From Micromonospora andamanensis (GTDB lineage Bacteria > Actinomycetota > Actinomycetes > Mycobacteriales > Micromonosporaceae): a DNA stretch of 64,000 nucleotides. Under the pieces are notes generated by a model. It was not told where the DNA came from and did no database searches. It saw only the letters and a list, made by a program, of their open reading frames with translations. Shown here one piece after another: positions 27,161 to 36,260 of this stretch. The stretch's first letter is position 1; every line of letters starts with the position of its first letter. The stretch is from positions 310,001 through 374,000 of the forward strand of contig NZ_BOOZ01000002.1 in the NCBI RefSeq assembly GCF_016863495.1. Direction: 5' to 3'. The translations under genes and the position numbers were made by a program.

Positions 27161-30148
27161 GTGGCAGGTAAGGCCCGCGTACACGAGCTTGCAAAAGAGC
27201 TCGGGGTCGAAAGCAAGACCGTACTCGCCAAGCTCAAGGAGATGGGCGAGTTCGTCAAGTCCGCGTCGAGCACTGTCGAGGCGCCTGTCGCCCGACGGCT
27301 GCGCAGCGCGTTCGTCGCCTCGGGTGGCCCTGGTGCCCCGTCGGCCGCGCCGTCGGCCGCACCGGTTCCGACGGCGGCACCGACCCCGTCGCCGACCTCC
27401 GGCGAGCCTCGGGTCACCGCCAAGCCGACGCCACCACGGCGTCCGGCGGTGCCCGGGCCGAAGCCGAAGGGCCCGGTGCCCGGTCCGCCGCCACCGGCGG
27501 CCCCGGTCGCCAAGCCGGCGAGCGCTCACGACATCGAGGTGGCCGCCGCGGAGGCGCGTGCCGCCGCGCTGAAGGCTGAGCAGGAGGCCGCGGTCAAGGC
27601 CGCACAGGCCGCCCGCCAGCAGCAGCGGGAGAACGTCCGCCGGGAGCCCCCGGCCGACGGTGGTTCCCGTCCGGGTCCGGGTCCCCGACCCGGTCCTGGC
27701 ACCATGCCGCCCCGCCCGGGTTCTCCGGCCGCGGGTCGTCCCGGTGCGACAAACCCGGGTCCGGGTGGCCGGCAGGGTCGCCCGCCGGCGCGCGGCGCCG
27801 GTAACAACCCCTTCGGTATCCAGGGCAGCCAGCAGCAACGTCCGCCGGCCGCCGGTGCCGGTGGTTCCCGCCCCAGCCCGGCTTCGATGCCGCCGCGGCC
27901 CAGCCCGGCTTCGATGCCGCCGCGGCCGAGTCCGGCTTCGATGCCGAGCCAGCGGCCAGGTCGTCCGGGTGGTCCGGGTGCCGGTCGTCCCGGTGGGGGC
28001 GCCGGTCGTCCGGGTGGCGGCGGCGGTGGCGGTGGCTACCGTGGCGGTCCCGGTGGCGGCGGTGGCTACCGTGGCGGTCCCGGTGGTGGTGCCGGTGGCG
28101 GCGGTGGCGGTGGCTACCGTGGCGGTCCCGGTGGTGGTGCCGGTGGCGGTGGATTCCGCCCGGGTGCGCCGGCCGGTGGCGGCGGTCGCCCAGGTGGCGG
28201 CGGTCGTGGCCGGGGCGGTGGAGCCGCCGGTGCCTTCGGGCGTCCGGGTGGCAAGCCCACCCGTGGCCGCAAGTCCAAGAAGCAGCGCAGACAGGAGTTC
28301 GACAACCTGTCGGCCCCGACCATGAGCTCGGGTGCCCCCCGGGGTCAGGGTCAGGTGGTCCGGCTCTCCCGGGGCGCCTCGCTGTCGGACTTCGCCGACA
28401 AGATCAACGCTAACCCCGGCTCGCTGGTCCAGGAGATGTTCAACCTGGGCGAGATGGTCACGGCGACCCAGTCGTGCTCCGACGACACGCTGCTGCTGTT
28501 GGGTGAGCACCTCGGCTTCAACGTGCAGATCGTCAGCCCGGAGGACGAGGATCGCGAGCTGCTCGCGCAGTTCAACATCGATCTCGACGCCGAGGTCGCG
28601 GAGGACCGCCTGGTCAGCCGGGCCCCGGTGGTGACCGTCATGGGCCACGTCGACCACGGTAAGACCAAGCTGCTCGACGCGATCCGCAAGGCGAACGTCG
28701 TCGCCGGTGAGGCCGGAGGCATCACCCAGCACATCGGTGCCTACCAGGTCCACGTGCCGCACGAGGGCGAGGACCGCGCGGTGACGTTCATCGACACTCC
28801 GGGTCACGAGGCGTTCACCGCCATGCGTGCCCGTGGTGCCCAGGTGACGGACATCGTGATCCTGGTGGTCGCGGCCGACGACGGTGTCATGCCGCAGACC
28901 ATCGAGGCGCTGAACCACGCCAAGGCGGCCGAGGTGCCGATCGTGGTGGCGGTCAACAAGGTCGACAAGCCGGAGGCGAACCCGGACAAGGTCCGCCAGC
29001 AGCTGACCGAGTACGGCCTGGTCGCCGAGGAGTACGGCGGCGACACCATGTTCGTCAACGTGGCCGCGAAGCCCGGCATCGGCATCGAGGATCTGCTCGA
29101 AGCGGTGCTGCTCACCGCTGACGCGTCGCTGGAGCTGACCGCTCCGATCGACGGGCCGGCGCAGGGTGTGGCCATCGAGGCGCACCTGGACAAGGGCCGT
29201 GGTGCGGTGGCGACGGTGCTGGTGCAGAAGGGCACCCTGCGGGCGGGCGACTCGATCGTCGCCGGTGGGGCGCACGGCCGGGTCCGGGCGATGCTCGACG
29301 AGAACGGCAACCAGGTCAACGAGGCGGGTCCGGCGCGTCCGGTCATGGTCCTCGGCCTGACCGCGGTGCCGGGAGCGGGCGACACCTTCCTCGCCGCGGC
29401 GGACGACCGCACGGTGCGGCAGATCGCCGAGCAGCGGCAGGCGCGGCGGCGGGCGGCGGCATTCGCGAACTCCCGTGGTCGGGCCACTCTTGAGACGCTC
29501 ATGGAGCAGCTCAAGGAGGGCGAGAAGACGTCGCTCAACCTCATCCTCAAGGGTGACGTCTCCGGTTCGGTGGAGGCCCTGGAGGACGCGCTGTTCAACC
29601 TCGACATCCCCGAGGAGGTCCAGCTCAAGGTCCTCGACCGGGGTGTCGGCGCGATCACCGAGAGCAACGTCATGCTGGCGAGCGCGTCGTCCGAGCCGGT
29701 CACGATCATCGGCTTCAACGTGCGGGCCTCCAACAAGGTCCGCGAGATGGCCGACCGCGAGGGCGTGGAGATCCGGTACTACACCGTCATCTACCAGGCC
29801 ATCGAGGAGATCGAGGCGGCGCTCAAGGGCCTGCTCAAGCCGGAGTACGAGGAGGTCGAGCTGGGCTCCGCGGAGATCCGCGACGTGTTCCGCTCGTCCA
29901 AGATCGGCAACATCTCCGGTTGCATCGTCCGATCGGGTGTCATCCGACGGAACGCGAAGGCGCGCCTGCTGCGCGACGGCACGGTCGTGGCGGACAACCT
30001 CACGATCAGCTCGCTCAAGCGGTTCAAGGACGACGCGACGGAGGTCCGCGAGGGCTTCGAGTGCGGTCTGACCCTGGGTGGTTACAACAACGTCCAGGTC
30101 GGCGACGTGATCGAGACCTTCGAGATGCGGGAGAAGGTTCGCGCCTGA
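27161..30148 (+). CDS. infB: Translation initiation factor IF-2
   Basis: A 995-residue GTPase that brings initiator tRNA to the 30S subunit. The IF2_N domain spans about residues 1-50 ([22 protein letters not shown]). Residues 50-390 form a low-complexity linker with three SPASMPP units near 27,870-27,945 and Gly-rich YRGGPGGG units near 28,035-28,145. The G domain starts with GHVDHGKT at residues 495-502, with DTPGHEAF and NKVDKP following, then domains II, III and IV. GTG 27161 begins the conserved [11 protein letters not shown] sequence; AGGAG lies 4 nt upstream. The last gene of the rimP block, it is followed by a 42-bp palindrome. Confidence 0.96.
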   Translation: MAGKARVHELAKELGVESKTVLAKLKEMGEFVKSASSTVEAPVARRLRSAFVASGGPGAPSAAPSAAPVPTAAPTPSPTSGEPRVTAKPTPPRRPAVPGPKPKGPVPGPPPPAAPVAKPASAHDIEVAAAEARAAALKAEQEAAVKAAQAARQQQRENVRREPPADGGSRPGPGPRPGPGTMPPRPGSPAAGRPGATNPGPGGRQGRPPARGAGNNPFGIQGSQQQRPPAAGAGGSRPSPASMPPRPSPASMPPRPSPASMPSQRPGRPGGPGAGRPGGGAGRPGGGGGGGGYRGGPGGGGGYRGGPGGGAGGGGGGGYRGGPGGGAGGGGFRPGAPAGGGGRPGGGGRGRGGGAAGAFGRPGGKPTRGRKSKKQRRQEFDNLSAPTMSSGAPRGQGQVVRLSRGASLSDFADKINANPGSLVQEMFNLGEMVTATQSCSDDTLLLLGEHLGFNVQIVSPEDEDRELLAQFNIDLDAEVAEDRLVSRAPVVTVMGHVDHGKTKLLDAIRKANVVAGEAGGITQHIGAYQVHVPHEGEDRAVTFIDTPGHEAFTAMRARGAQVTDIVILVVAADDGVMPQTIEALNHAKAAEVPIVVAVNKVDKPEANPDKVRQQLTEYGLVAEEYGGDTMFVNVAAKPGIGIEDLLEAVLLTADASLELTAPIDGPAQGVAIEAHLDKGRGAVATVLVQKGTLRAGDSIVAGGAHGRVRAMLDENGNQVNEAGPARPVMVLGLTAVPGAGDTFLAAADDRTVRQIAEQRQARRRAAAFANSRGRATLETLMEQLKEGEKTSLNLILKGDVSGSVEALEDALFNLDIPEEVQLKVLDRGVGAITESNVMLASASSEPVTIIGFNVRASNKVREMADREGVEIRYYTVIYQAIEEIEAALKGLLKPEYEEVELGSAEIRDVFRSSKIGNISGCIVRSGVIRRNAKARLLRDGTVVADNLTISSLKRFKDDATEVREGFECGLTLGGYNNVQVGDVIETFEMREKVRA

Positions 30149-30164
30149 TCCTGCGGTGACGCAC

Positions 30165-30206
30165 TGATCAAGGGGTTTACGCCGCGCGGCGTAAACCCCT
30201 TGATCA
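30165..30206. terminator. Perfect 42-bp palindrome after infB
   Basis: Bases 30165-30185 are the exact reverse complement of 30186-30206 (TGATCAAGGGGTTTACGCCGC and its mirror). It begins 16 nt after the infB stop and is probably a strong factor-independent terminator or an mRNA-stabilising hairpin. Both ends are TGATCA. The layout resembles the repeat at 10240-10309. Confidence 0.72.
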
Positions 30207-30239
30207 TGTGGGGTGGGGTGCGGGTAGTGTCCCGAGACG

Positions 30240-30533
30240 ATGTACACCGAAACCGCAGTATTCGACCTGCTGCTGCCGGGGGACTCCCGCTCGCTGAAGG
30301 CCAAGAGGTCGTACGTACGGCCGATCGTCGCGGCACTTCGCCGGTTCGACGTGTCGGCCGCCGAGGTGGGGGCGCTCGACCTGCACGGGCGAGCTGAGAT
30401 AGGAGTGGCGGTGGTGGCCGCCGAGGCGGCACACGCCCGCGAGGTGCTCGACTCGTGCGAGCGGTTGGTCGCGAGCCGTCCGGAGGTCGAACTGCTGTCG
30501 GTACGCCGCCGGTTGCACGGCGACGACGACTGA
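30240..30533 (+). CDS. DUF503 family protein
   Basis: A 97-residue member of DUF503, often found between infB and rbfA. It has the ferredoxin-like opening (TAVFDLLLPGDSRSLKAKR) and the EIGVAVVAAEAAHAREVLDSCERLV helix. Function is unknown; the context suggests ribosome biogenesis. ATG 30240 lies 9 nt after TAGTGT (30225-30230), so its transcript is nearly leaderless and separate from infB. Confidence 0.85.
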   Translation: MYTETAVFDLLLPGDSRSLKAKRSYVRPIVAALRRFDVSAAEVGALDLHGRAEIGVAVVAAEAAHAREVLDSCERLVASRPEVELLSVRRRLHGDDD

Positions 30534-30665
30534 GCCGTTGGCCGCCGCCCCGCACGCCGGGGCGGACGGCGCGGGTAGGGTTCGAGTGTTGGGGTCGGTC
30601 CGGGCTCCGGTGACGCCGGCGTCACTGGTCCCGGCCGGTAGCGGGACGCCGTGGAGGTGGCGGAG

Positions 30666-31166
30666 ATGACGGATGCGGCCAAGGTACGCCGGCACGCGGA
30701 GCGGGTGCGCGAACTGGTCGCGTCGGTGGTGCGGAGTCAGATCAAGGACCCTCGACTCGGCATGATCACCATCACCGACGCCCGGATCACGGCCGACCTG
30801 CGCGACGCCACTGTCTTCTACACGGTGCTCGGCGACGCGGCAGCCCAGGCGGGCACCGCAGCCGCGCTGGACAGTGCCAAGGGCATGCTGCGCAGCACGG
30901 TCGGCAAAGCCCTCGGCCTGCGGCACTCGCCGACGCTGACCTTCGTTCTGGACGACGTCCAGGATCAGGTCAAGCACATCGACGACCTGCTCGCCGCCGC
31001 CCGCAACGCCGACGCCGAGGTGCAGCGCCTCGCCGCTCGGGCCCAGTACGCAGGTGAGCCGCAGCCGTACCGGCTGGACGCGGACGAGGACGAGGCCGAC
31101 GAGGCCGACGAGGGCGAGACCGCCGAGGCGGGCACTGACGAGGCCAGGGGCGGGGAACGGCGGTGA
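30666..31166 (+). CDS. rbfA: Ribosome-binding factor A
   Basis: A 166-residue RbfA, a KH-fold cold-shock and 16S maturation factor. Family motifs are the N-terminal VRELVASVVRSQIKDPRLGMITITDARIT and the helix LRHSPTLTFVLDDVQDQVKHIDDLL. The last 35 residues form a highly acidic tail. ATG 30666 is chosen because GGAGG at 30653-30657 is 8 nt upstream; GTG 30651 is the alternative. The stop overlaps the nrnA start. Confidence 0.93.
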   Translation: MTDAAKVRRHAERVRELVASVVRSQIKDPRLGMITITDARITADLRDATVFYTVLGDAAAQAGTAAALDSAKGMLRSTVGKALGLRHSPTLTFVLDDVQDQVKHIDDLLAAARNADAEVQRLAARAQYAGEPQPYRLDADEDEADEADEGETAEAGTDEARGGERR

Positions 31167-32320
31167 CCGCTCCCTCCGGTGGTGCCCTCACCGACTCGGA
31201 CCCGGCCGTCCTGCGGCAGGCTGGCCCCGGCCGGTCCGGTCCGGCGGGCGCCGCCGGACCGGCGGTCCAGGCTGCTGGCGGGGCGGTCTCCGCCGGCCCC
31301 ACCGAGGCCGACTGGGACGCCGCGGTGGCAGCGGTACGCCAGCTACCGGCTGACGGTCGGGTGCTGCTGATCTGTCACGTCAATCCGGACGGCGACGCGC
31401 TGGGCAGCATGCTCGGTTTCGCGCTCGGCTTGCGGCGGCTCGGCGTACGCCTGTTGCAGGCCACCTTCCCCGGCCCGCTCGAGGTGCCCGAGCCGTTGAG
31501 CGGCCTGCCCGGTCTGGATCTGCTGGTGCCCGAGTCGGCGGTGGAGACCGAGCCGGACCTGGTCATCTGCTTCGACGCGGCGAGCGAGTCGCGGCTCGGT
31601 GACCTGGCCGACCGGCTGGCCGGGAAGGGCACCGCGCTGGTGCTCGACCACCACGCCTCGAACAGCGGTTTCGGCGACGTCAACCTGGTCGACCCGGACG
31701 CGGCGGCCACGTCGGTGGTCGCGGAGGAACTGCTGGCCCGGCTCGGCGTACCGCTGGACGCCGGTATCGCCGAGTGCCTGTACGTGGCGTTGAGCACCGA
31801 CACCGGCTCGTTCCGGTTCGACGCGACCACCCCGGCCGTGCACGAGATGGCCGCCCGCCTGCTGGCCACCGGCATCCGGCCGGGGGAAATCTCCCGGCAG
31901 GTGTTCGACAGCCGGCCGTTCGGCGCGGTGCGGCTCTTCGGCGAGGTGCTCGGGCGGGCCAGGCTGGAGCCTGCGGAGGCCGGCGGACAGGGCCTGGTGT
32001 GGACCTACGCGACCCTGGACGACCTGGCCCGGCACGAGCAGCGGCCGTACGTGCTGGAGGCACTCATCGATCCGGTGCGCTGCACCGCCGAGGCCGACGT
32101 GAGCTGTGTGATCAAGCAGACCGCGCCGGGCGTGTGGGCTGTCTCGCTGCGCAGTAAGGGTGGTACGGACGTGAGCCGGGTGGCGGTCGCGCTCGGTGGT
32201 GGTGGCCACCGGCTGGCCGCCGGTTTCACCGCCCATGGCACCGTGGACGAGGTCATCGAGCGGATCCGGACGCAGTTGAGGACGTACGCCCCGGAGAGCG
32301 GTGCCGACCAGCAGGGGTGA
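31163..32320 (+). CDS. nrnA: DHH-DHHA1 phosphoesterase, NrnA-like nanoRNase/pAp phosphatase
   Basis: A 385-residue DHH-family phosphoesterase that degrades short oligoribonucleotides and 3'-phosphoadenosine 5'-phosphate. Motifs are HVNPDGDALGS, the acidic strand LVICFDAAS, DHH in VLDHHASNSGF, a STDTGSFRF region and the substrate-binding GGGGHRLAAGF of DHHA1. A 45-residue Ala/Gly/Pro-rich N-terminal extension is odd. GTG 31163 overlaps the rbfA stop (GTGA). In an organism without Orn it would finish RNA decay and also remove pGpG from c-di-GMP breakdown. Confidence 0.9.
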   Translation: MTAPSGGALTDSDPAVLRQAGPGRSGPAGAAGPAVQAAGGAVSAGPTEADWDAAVAAVRQLPADGRVLLICHVNPDGDALGSMLGFALGLRRLGVRLLQATFPGPLEVPEPLSGLPGLDLLVPESAVETEPDLVICFDAASESRLGDLADRLAGKGTALVLDHHASNSGFGDVNLVDPDAAATSVVAEELLARLGVPLDAGIAECLYVALSTDTGSFRFDATTPAVHEMAARLLATGIRPGEISRQVFDSRPFGAVRLFGEVLGRARLEPAEAGGQGLVWTYATLDDLARHEQRPYVLEALIDPVRCTAEADVSCVIKQTAPGVWAVSLRSKGGTDVSRVAVALGGGGHRLAAGFTAHGTVDEVIERIRTQLRTYAPESGADQQG

Positions 32321-32380
32321 TTTCAGGGTCAGCTCCGGGGCGTCGGCGCTTCGGCACCTGGACAGGACGGGGAGAATCGG

Positions 32381-32791
32381 ATGATGGAGCAGCCCCACGA
32401 TCTCACCGTCGACGCCCCGCGCACCTGGGAGCGGCCGGTTGTCTGCGTACCGGTGCTTGTCGCCCTCTCGCTTGTCGGCGGCCGCTTCCCGTCCTTCTCG
32501 ACCGAGGCGAACGTCTATGTGTTCGGGGCCGGCGGGGTGCTGATCTGGCTCGGCCTGACCAAGCGGGTGCAGGCGCGGCCGGCGCCCGAGCGATTGCGGT
32601 CCGGCGCGGTCTGGTGGGCGCTGCCGGTGGTGGTCTTCGGGATCTTCGAGGGTGCCACCTTCGTCGCGGCGGCCGGTGACGATTTCCCCACCTTCTCCCG
32701 GCTGGCCGACCCGCTGCTGGAGGACCGCCTGGTCCGTTCGGCGGCCTGGTTGGTGTGGTTGTCGGCGTTCTGGGGACTGGTGCGGCGATGA
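32381..32791 (+). CDS. Hypothetical membrane protein
   Basis: A 136-residue protein with about four hydrophobic segments (VVCVPVLVALSLVGG, VFGAGGVLIWLGLT, AVWWALPVVVFGIFEGATFV, AAWLVWLSAFWGLV). No family is recognised with confidence. GGGGAG 7 nt before ATG 32381 gives a clear start. Its stop overlaps the start of the next small membrane protein gene (ATGA), so the two are probably made together. Confidence 0.7.
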   Translation: MMEQPHDLTVDAPRTWERPVVCVPVLVALSLVGGRFPSFSTEANVYVFGAGGVLIWLGLTKRVQARPAPERLRSGAVWWALPVVVFGIFEGATFVAAAGDDFPTFSRLADPLLEDRLVRSAAWLVWLSAFWGLVRR

Positions 32792-33000
32792 TGCGGGTCC
32801 TGGCGATCGGCGGTTTCCTGGTCGGGCTGGCGTTGTTCGGGCTCGTCGAGTGGCTGGCCCGGCGGGAGGGCTCGAAGATCCCGACGCTCGGCGAACTCTG
32901 CGGTTACGTCATGCGGTACGAGGTGGGTCCGGTGCCGGTGGGCCGGATCGGGCTGTTCGGCTTCTGGTGGTGGATCGGCTGGCACTTCCTGGCCCGGTGA
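32788..33000 (+). CDS. Small membrane protein, DUF6186-like
   Basis: A 70-residue protein with an N-terminal transmembrane helix (VLAIGGFLVGLALFGLVEWL), an ARREGSKIPTLGELCGYVMR cytoplasmic segment and a second hydrophobic Trp-rich segment ending the protein (LFGFWWWIGWHFLAR). This layout resembles the actinobacterial DUF6186 family of unknown function. ATG 32788 overlaps the upstream stop codon; ATG 32791 is equally possible. Confidence 0.65.
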   Translation: MMRVLAIGGFLVGLALFGLVEWLARREGSKIPTLGELCGYVMRYEVGPVPVGRIGLFGFWWWIGWHFLAR

Positions 33001-33264
33001 CCGGAGCCAACCTGTCCAGATCGCGGGAACAGCGCGCACCATGTGGACCTGAACGATAACTTGGGAAACGGTCAGCGCCGCTTCGGCGCAGGTCAGGGGG
33101 CGGAGCCATACCCGGTGCCGCCTCGTTTCAGGGTCGACCGACCCGGGCCACCAGGCCGCCCATCCGCCGCCCCGGCGACCCCGGAACCGGCTTCGGGCGA
33201 CAGTCGTAGCACCGCCCTGACGCGCCGCCGCGCTCGGTGACGCGTGCCCTGGAAGGAAGCCACA

Positions 33265-33354
33265 ATGGCCGCCAAGCCCAAGCCCGAAACCACCGACGAG
33301 GCCCGTGAGCAGGCCCGTCGCGCCCTCCAGACCTCCATGGACACCCGGCAGTGA
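33265..33354 (+). CDS. Very small protein of 29 residues
   Basis: An ORF starting MAAKPKPETTDEAREQARR and ending TSMDTRQ, too short for usual gene callers. Support comes from GGAAGG 8-9 nt before ATG 33265 and actinobacterial codon use with G/C in nearly every third position. The product is a charged, probably helical peptide with no hydrophobic segment. The surrounding gap (33001-33526) has no other convincing gene; only a GCGCCG-CTT-CGGCGC hairpin at 33076-33090 stands out. Function unknown. Confidence 0.5.
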   Translation: MAAKPKPETTDEAREQARRALQTSMDTRQ

Positions 33355-33526
33355 CGCTGTCCGACCGGCGGTGACGCCGAGCCGCCGACGCGTACGACGG
33401 CACCGCCGGTCCGGTCGTCCCTCCGGGTGGCCGGGCTGGACCGGCGCAGCCCCGAGGGAGCGCTCGCCGGGGTAAGTGGTCTACAGCCTTGCTCCCCTTA
33501 CGTATCCCGTGCCACCATCGGCGGCG

Positions 33527-34858
33527 ATGAGCCAGTCCACAGCCGCCGCCGGCCGGGTCGCTTCGCCGCGCCGGATCGCCGCGCTCGCCCTGCCCGCCCT
33601 CGTGGTGCTCGCCGCCGAACCTCTCTACGTGCTCGTCGACACCGCGGTCGTCGGCCATCTGGGCCGGGTGCCGCTGGCGGCGGTCGCCGTCGGCGGGACC
33701 GTGATGACCCTCACCGCCTGGATCGGGACCGTCGTCGCGTACGGCACGACCGGCCGCGCCGCCCGCCGGTTCGGCGCCGGCGACCGCGCCGCCGCGGTGG
33801 CCGAGGGCGTCCAGGCGTCCTGGTCGGCACTTGGCGCGGGGCTGGCGGTCGTGGTCGGCATGCAGTTCGGCGGTGGCGCCCTGGCGGGGGCCCTGGCCGG
33901 CGGCGGTGAGGTGGGCGTCGCCGCGGCGGAGTGGCTGCGGATCGCCGCGTTCGGTGCCCCGGGGCTGCTGCTCGCCGCCGCCGGTAACGGCTGGCTGCGG
34001 GGAGTGCAGGACACCCGCCGGCCGCTGCTCTTCGTGGTCGGCCCCAACCTGCTCTCCGCGGTGCTCTGCCCGGTGCTCGTCTACCCGGTCGGCATGGGGC
34101 TGAACGGCTCGGCGGTGGCGAACGTGATCGCGCAGACCCTCTCCGGTGCTCTCTTCGCCGCCGCCCTGGTGGCCGAGCGGGTGGCACTGCGCCCGCGCCC
34201 CCGGGTGATCGGCCAGCAACTGGTGCTCAGCCGGGACCTGCTGGTCCGGGGCGTGGCCTTCCAGGCCAGCTTCCTGTCCGCCACGGCGGTGGCCGCCCGG
34301 TTCGGTGCCGCCACGGTGGGTGCCCACCAGATCGCCGTACAGCTCTGGTTCTTCGCGGCGCTGGTGCTCGACGCGCTTGCCATCGCCGCGCAGGCGCTTG
34401 TCGGAGCGGCGCTCGGTGGCGGTGACGACGCGACAGCCCGGGCGCTGGCCCGACGGATCAGCCGACTCGGAGCGATCTGCGGTACGGCGTTCGCCGTGCT
34501 CGCGGCGGCCGGCGCGGGTGTGGTGCCCACCTGGTTCAGCTCCGATCCGGCGGTACACGACCAGGCGCTGGTGGCCTGGCCCTGGTTCGCCGCGATGCTG
34601 CCGTTGGCCGGGGTGGTGTTCGCCCTCGACGGCGTGCTGATCGGCGCGGGTGACATCCGCTACCTGCGCAACCTCACGGTGGCCGGTGCGCTCGGCGGTT
34701 TCCTGCCGGCGATCTGGCTGGCGTACGCCCTTGATCTGGGCCTCGGTGGCATCTGGGCCGGGCTGATGCTGTTCACCGTGATCCGCCTGGTCGGGCTGCT
34801 GCTGCGGCTGCGCAGCGGTGCCTGGGCGGTGACCGGCGCGGTCCGCGGCGCCGCCTGA
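33527..34858 (+). CDS. MATE family efflux transporter (DinF-like)
   Basis: A 443-residue protein with twelve predicted membrane helices of the MATE/DinF family, which use Na+ or H+ gradients to expel cationic compounds. The opening (IAALALPALVVLAAEPLYVLVDTAVVGHLG) is the family signature, with a repeat of the pattern halfway (VRGVAFQASFLSATAVAARFGAATVGAHQIA). ATG 33527 is the start of the conserved part; GTG 33476 is an alternative. It lies between nrnA and truB as in other actinobacteria. Substrates unknown. Confidence 0.88.
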   Translation: MSQSTAAAGRVASPRRIAALALPALVVLAAEPLYVLVDTAVVGHLGRVPLAAVAVGGTVMTLTAWIGTVVAYGTTGRAARRFGAGDRAAAVAEGVQASWSALGAGLAVVVGMQFGGGALAGALAGGGEVGVAAAEWLRIAAFGAPGLLLAAAGNGWLRGVQDTRRPLLFVVGPNLLSAVLCPVLVYPVGMGLNGSAVANVIAQTLSGALFAAALVAERVALRPRPRVIGQQLVLSRDLLVRGVAFQASFLSATAVAARFGAATVGAHQIAVQLWFFAALVLDALAIAAQALVGAALGGGDDATARALARRISRLGAICGTAFAVLAAAGAGVVPTWFSSDPAVHDQALVAWPWFAAMLPLAGVVFALDGVLIGAGDIRYLRNLTVAGALGGFLPAIWLAYALDLGLGGIWAGLMLFTVIRLVGLLLRLRSGAWAVTGAVRGAA

Positions 34859-35179
34859 TCAGACCTGGCTGAAGAGCGCGTAGGCGAAGAGCACCAGGGC
34901 CAGGCTCGCCGCGAAGGAGACGAGCATGGCGATGACCTTCACGGTGTTCGGGTAGCGATCGCGCAGGCGCTGTCGTCCCTGCCAGGCCCACCAGCGACGC
35001 CGGACCGCCCCGGCGCCGGGCAGGGCGGCCACGCCCTCGGCGATCCGGACGCCGAGCGTGCGTCTCGGCGGCGGGGGGTCCAGCATCCAGTCCGGCAGGA
35101 CGGTGGGCTGGTCGGGCGTACGCAGGCGGACCGGATCGCCGGGCTGGCGCGTTCGATCTGGACCTCGGTCGGTGGTCAT
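34859..35179 (-). CDS. Hypothetical protein with a C-terminal transmembrane helix
   Basis: A 106-residue protein. The first 80 residues are hydrophilic, Pro/Arg-rich and cytoplasmic; a single helix (VIAMLVSFAASLALVLFAYALF) lies at the end, so it is tail-anchored. ATG 35179 has GGGGAG 6 nt upstream and is preferred to GTG 35215. Its stop directly abuts the stop of the convergent MATE gene. No family is recognised. Confidence 0.65.
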   Translation of the reverse strand: MTTDRGPDRTRQPGDPVRLRTPDQPTVLPDWMLDPPPPRRTLGVRIAEGVAALPGAGAVRRRWWAWQGRQRLRDRYPNTVKVIAMLVSFAASLALVLFAYALFSQV

Positions 35180-35323
35180 CTCGTGCTCCCCGTGGTCTGC
35201 TGGCGCGGCGCTCACCGTCGCCGATACGTCAATCGTGTCAGGGATACACCAGCCCGGACATCCCGTTTTCGACTCCCTGTCCGGTGCTCAGGCCCGCCGG
35301 TCGGTCTGGCAGGCTTGCACGTC

Positions 35324-36208
35324 GTGAGCACAGACGGCCTGATCGTGGTGGACAAGCCCGGCGGTATGACCTCGCACGACGTGGTGGCCCGGATCCGCCG
35401 GCTGGCCCGGACCCGGCGCGTCGGTCACGGCGGCACGCTCGACCCGATGGCCACCGGGGTGCTGGTGATCGGGGTGGGCCGGGCCACCAGGTTGCTGACG
35501 TACGTGATCGGCGCGGACAAGAGCTACACGGCGACCATCCGGCTCGGTCAGGCCACGGTCACCGACGACGCGGAGGGCGACGTGATCGCGACCACGCCCG
35601 CCGGGACGCTCACCGACGAGGCGGTCCGCGAGGTGCTGGCCGGGCTGACCGGGGAGATCGACCAGGTGCCGAGCGCGGTGAGCGCCATCAAGATCAATGG
35701 GCAGCGGGCGTACAAGCGGGTCCGCGAGGGGGAGAGCGTCGACCTGCCGGCCCGGCGGGTCACCGTGTCCCGGCTCGACGTGCTGGCGATCCGACGAGAT
35801 CGGCCCGACGTGGTCGACGTCGACGTCGACGTGGCCTGCTCGACCGGGACGTACATCCGGGCGATCGCCCGCGACGCGGGCCTGGCCCTGGCGGTCGGCG
35901 GCCACCTGACCGCACTGCGGCGTACCGCGGTGGGCGGGTTCACCCTGGCGGAGGCCGCCACCCTCGACGAGCTGGAGCGCCGGGCGCCGGACGTGGTGGG
36001 CCTGCCGCTCGCGGTCGCGGCCGAGCGGTTCTTCCCCCGCCGGGACGCCACCGCCGAGGAGGCGAAGGTGCTCTCCCATGGCGGTCCGCTCGACCCGGTC
36101 GGCCACACCGGGCCGTACGCGGTCTTCGATCCGGCCGGCGGGCTGATCGCTATCGTCAGCGAGCGGGCGGGCCGGGCCCGGGCGGAAATCGTGCTGGCCC
36201 CGGCCTGA
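35324..36208 (+). CDS. truB: tRNA pseudouridine(55) synthase TruB
   Basis: A 294-residue enzyme making pseudouridine 55 in the T-loop of tRNAs. The catalytic Asp40 lies in GHGGTLDPMATGVL. Further motifs are KSYTATIRLGQAT, PSAVSAIKINGQRAY and STGTYIRAIARD; a PUA-like C-terminal region follows. GTG 35324 starts the conserved DGLIVVDKPGGMTSHD region, 8 nt after a CAGGCT box, so the mRNA is near-leaderless. Longer open frames upstream are not conserved. Confidence 0.95.
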   Translation: MSTDGLIVVDKPGGMTSHDVVARIRRLARTRRVGHGGTLDPMATGVLVIGVGRATRLLTYVIGADKSYTATIRLGQATVTDDAEGDVIATTPAGTLTDEAVREVLAGLTGEIDQVPSAVSAIKINGQRAYKRVREGESVDLPARRVTVSRLDVLAIRRDRPDVVDVDVDVACSTGTYIRAIARDAGLALAVGGHLTALRRTAVGGFTLAEAATLDELERRAPDVVGLPLAVAAERFFPRRDATAEEAKVLSHGGPLDPVGHTGPYAVFDPAGGLIAIVSERAGRARAEIVLAPA

Positions 36209-36260
36209 CGCCGCCCGGCCGAGCGCCGACGGTAGGGCTCAACGACAGCGGAGGAGCAGC

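Noticed and set aside
27860..28160. Regularly spaced short repeats that could suggest a CRISPR-like array
   Set aside because: They are in-frame codons of the Gly/Pro-rich IF-2 linker, with no spacers and no cas genes.
27020..30682. A 1,220-codon open frame on the minus strand opposite infB
   Set aside because: It mirrors infB codon structure, is composed of low-complexity Arg/His/Thr runs in the linker, and matches no family; typical GC-rich antisense frame.
33020..33130. A possible c-di-AMP or cobalamin riboswitch
   Set aside because: Only a GCGCCG-CTT-CGGCGC hairpin and a few purine-rich words are present; the conserved blocks of either class are missing.
33043..33240. A 65-codon GTG-started ORF rich in Pro and Arg
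   Set aside because: No ribosome-binding site, mixed third-position bases and no family resemblance; the 29-residue ORF just after it is better supported.
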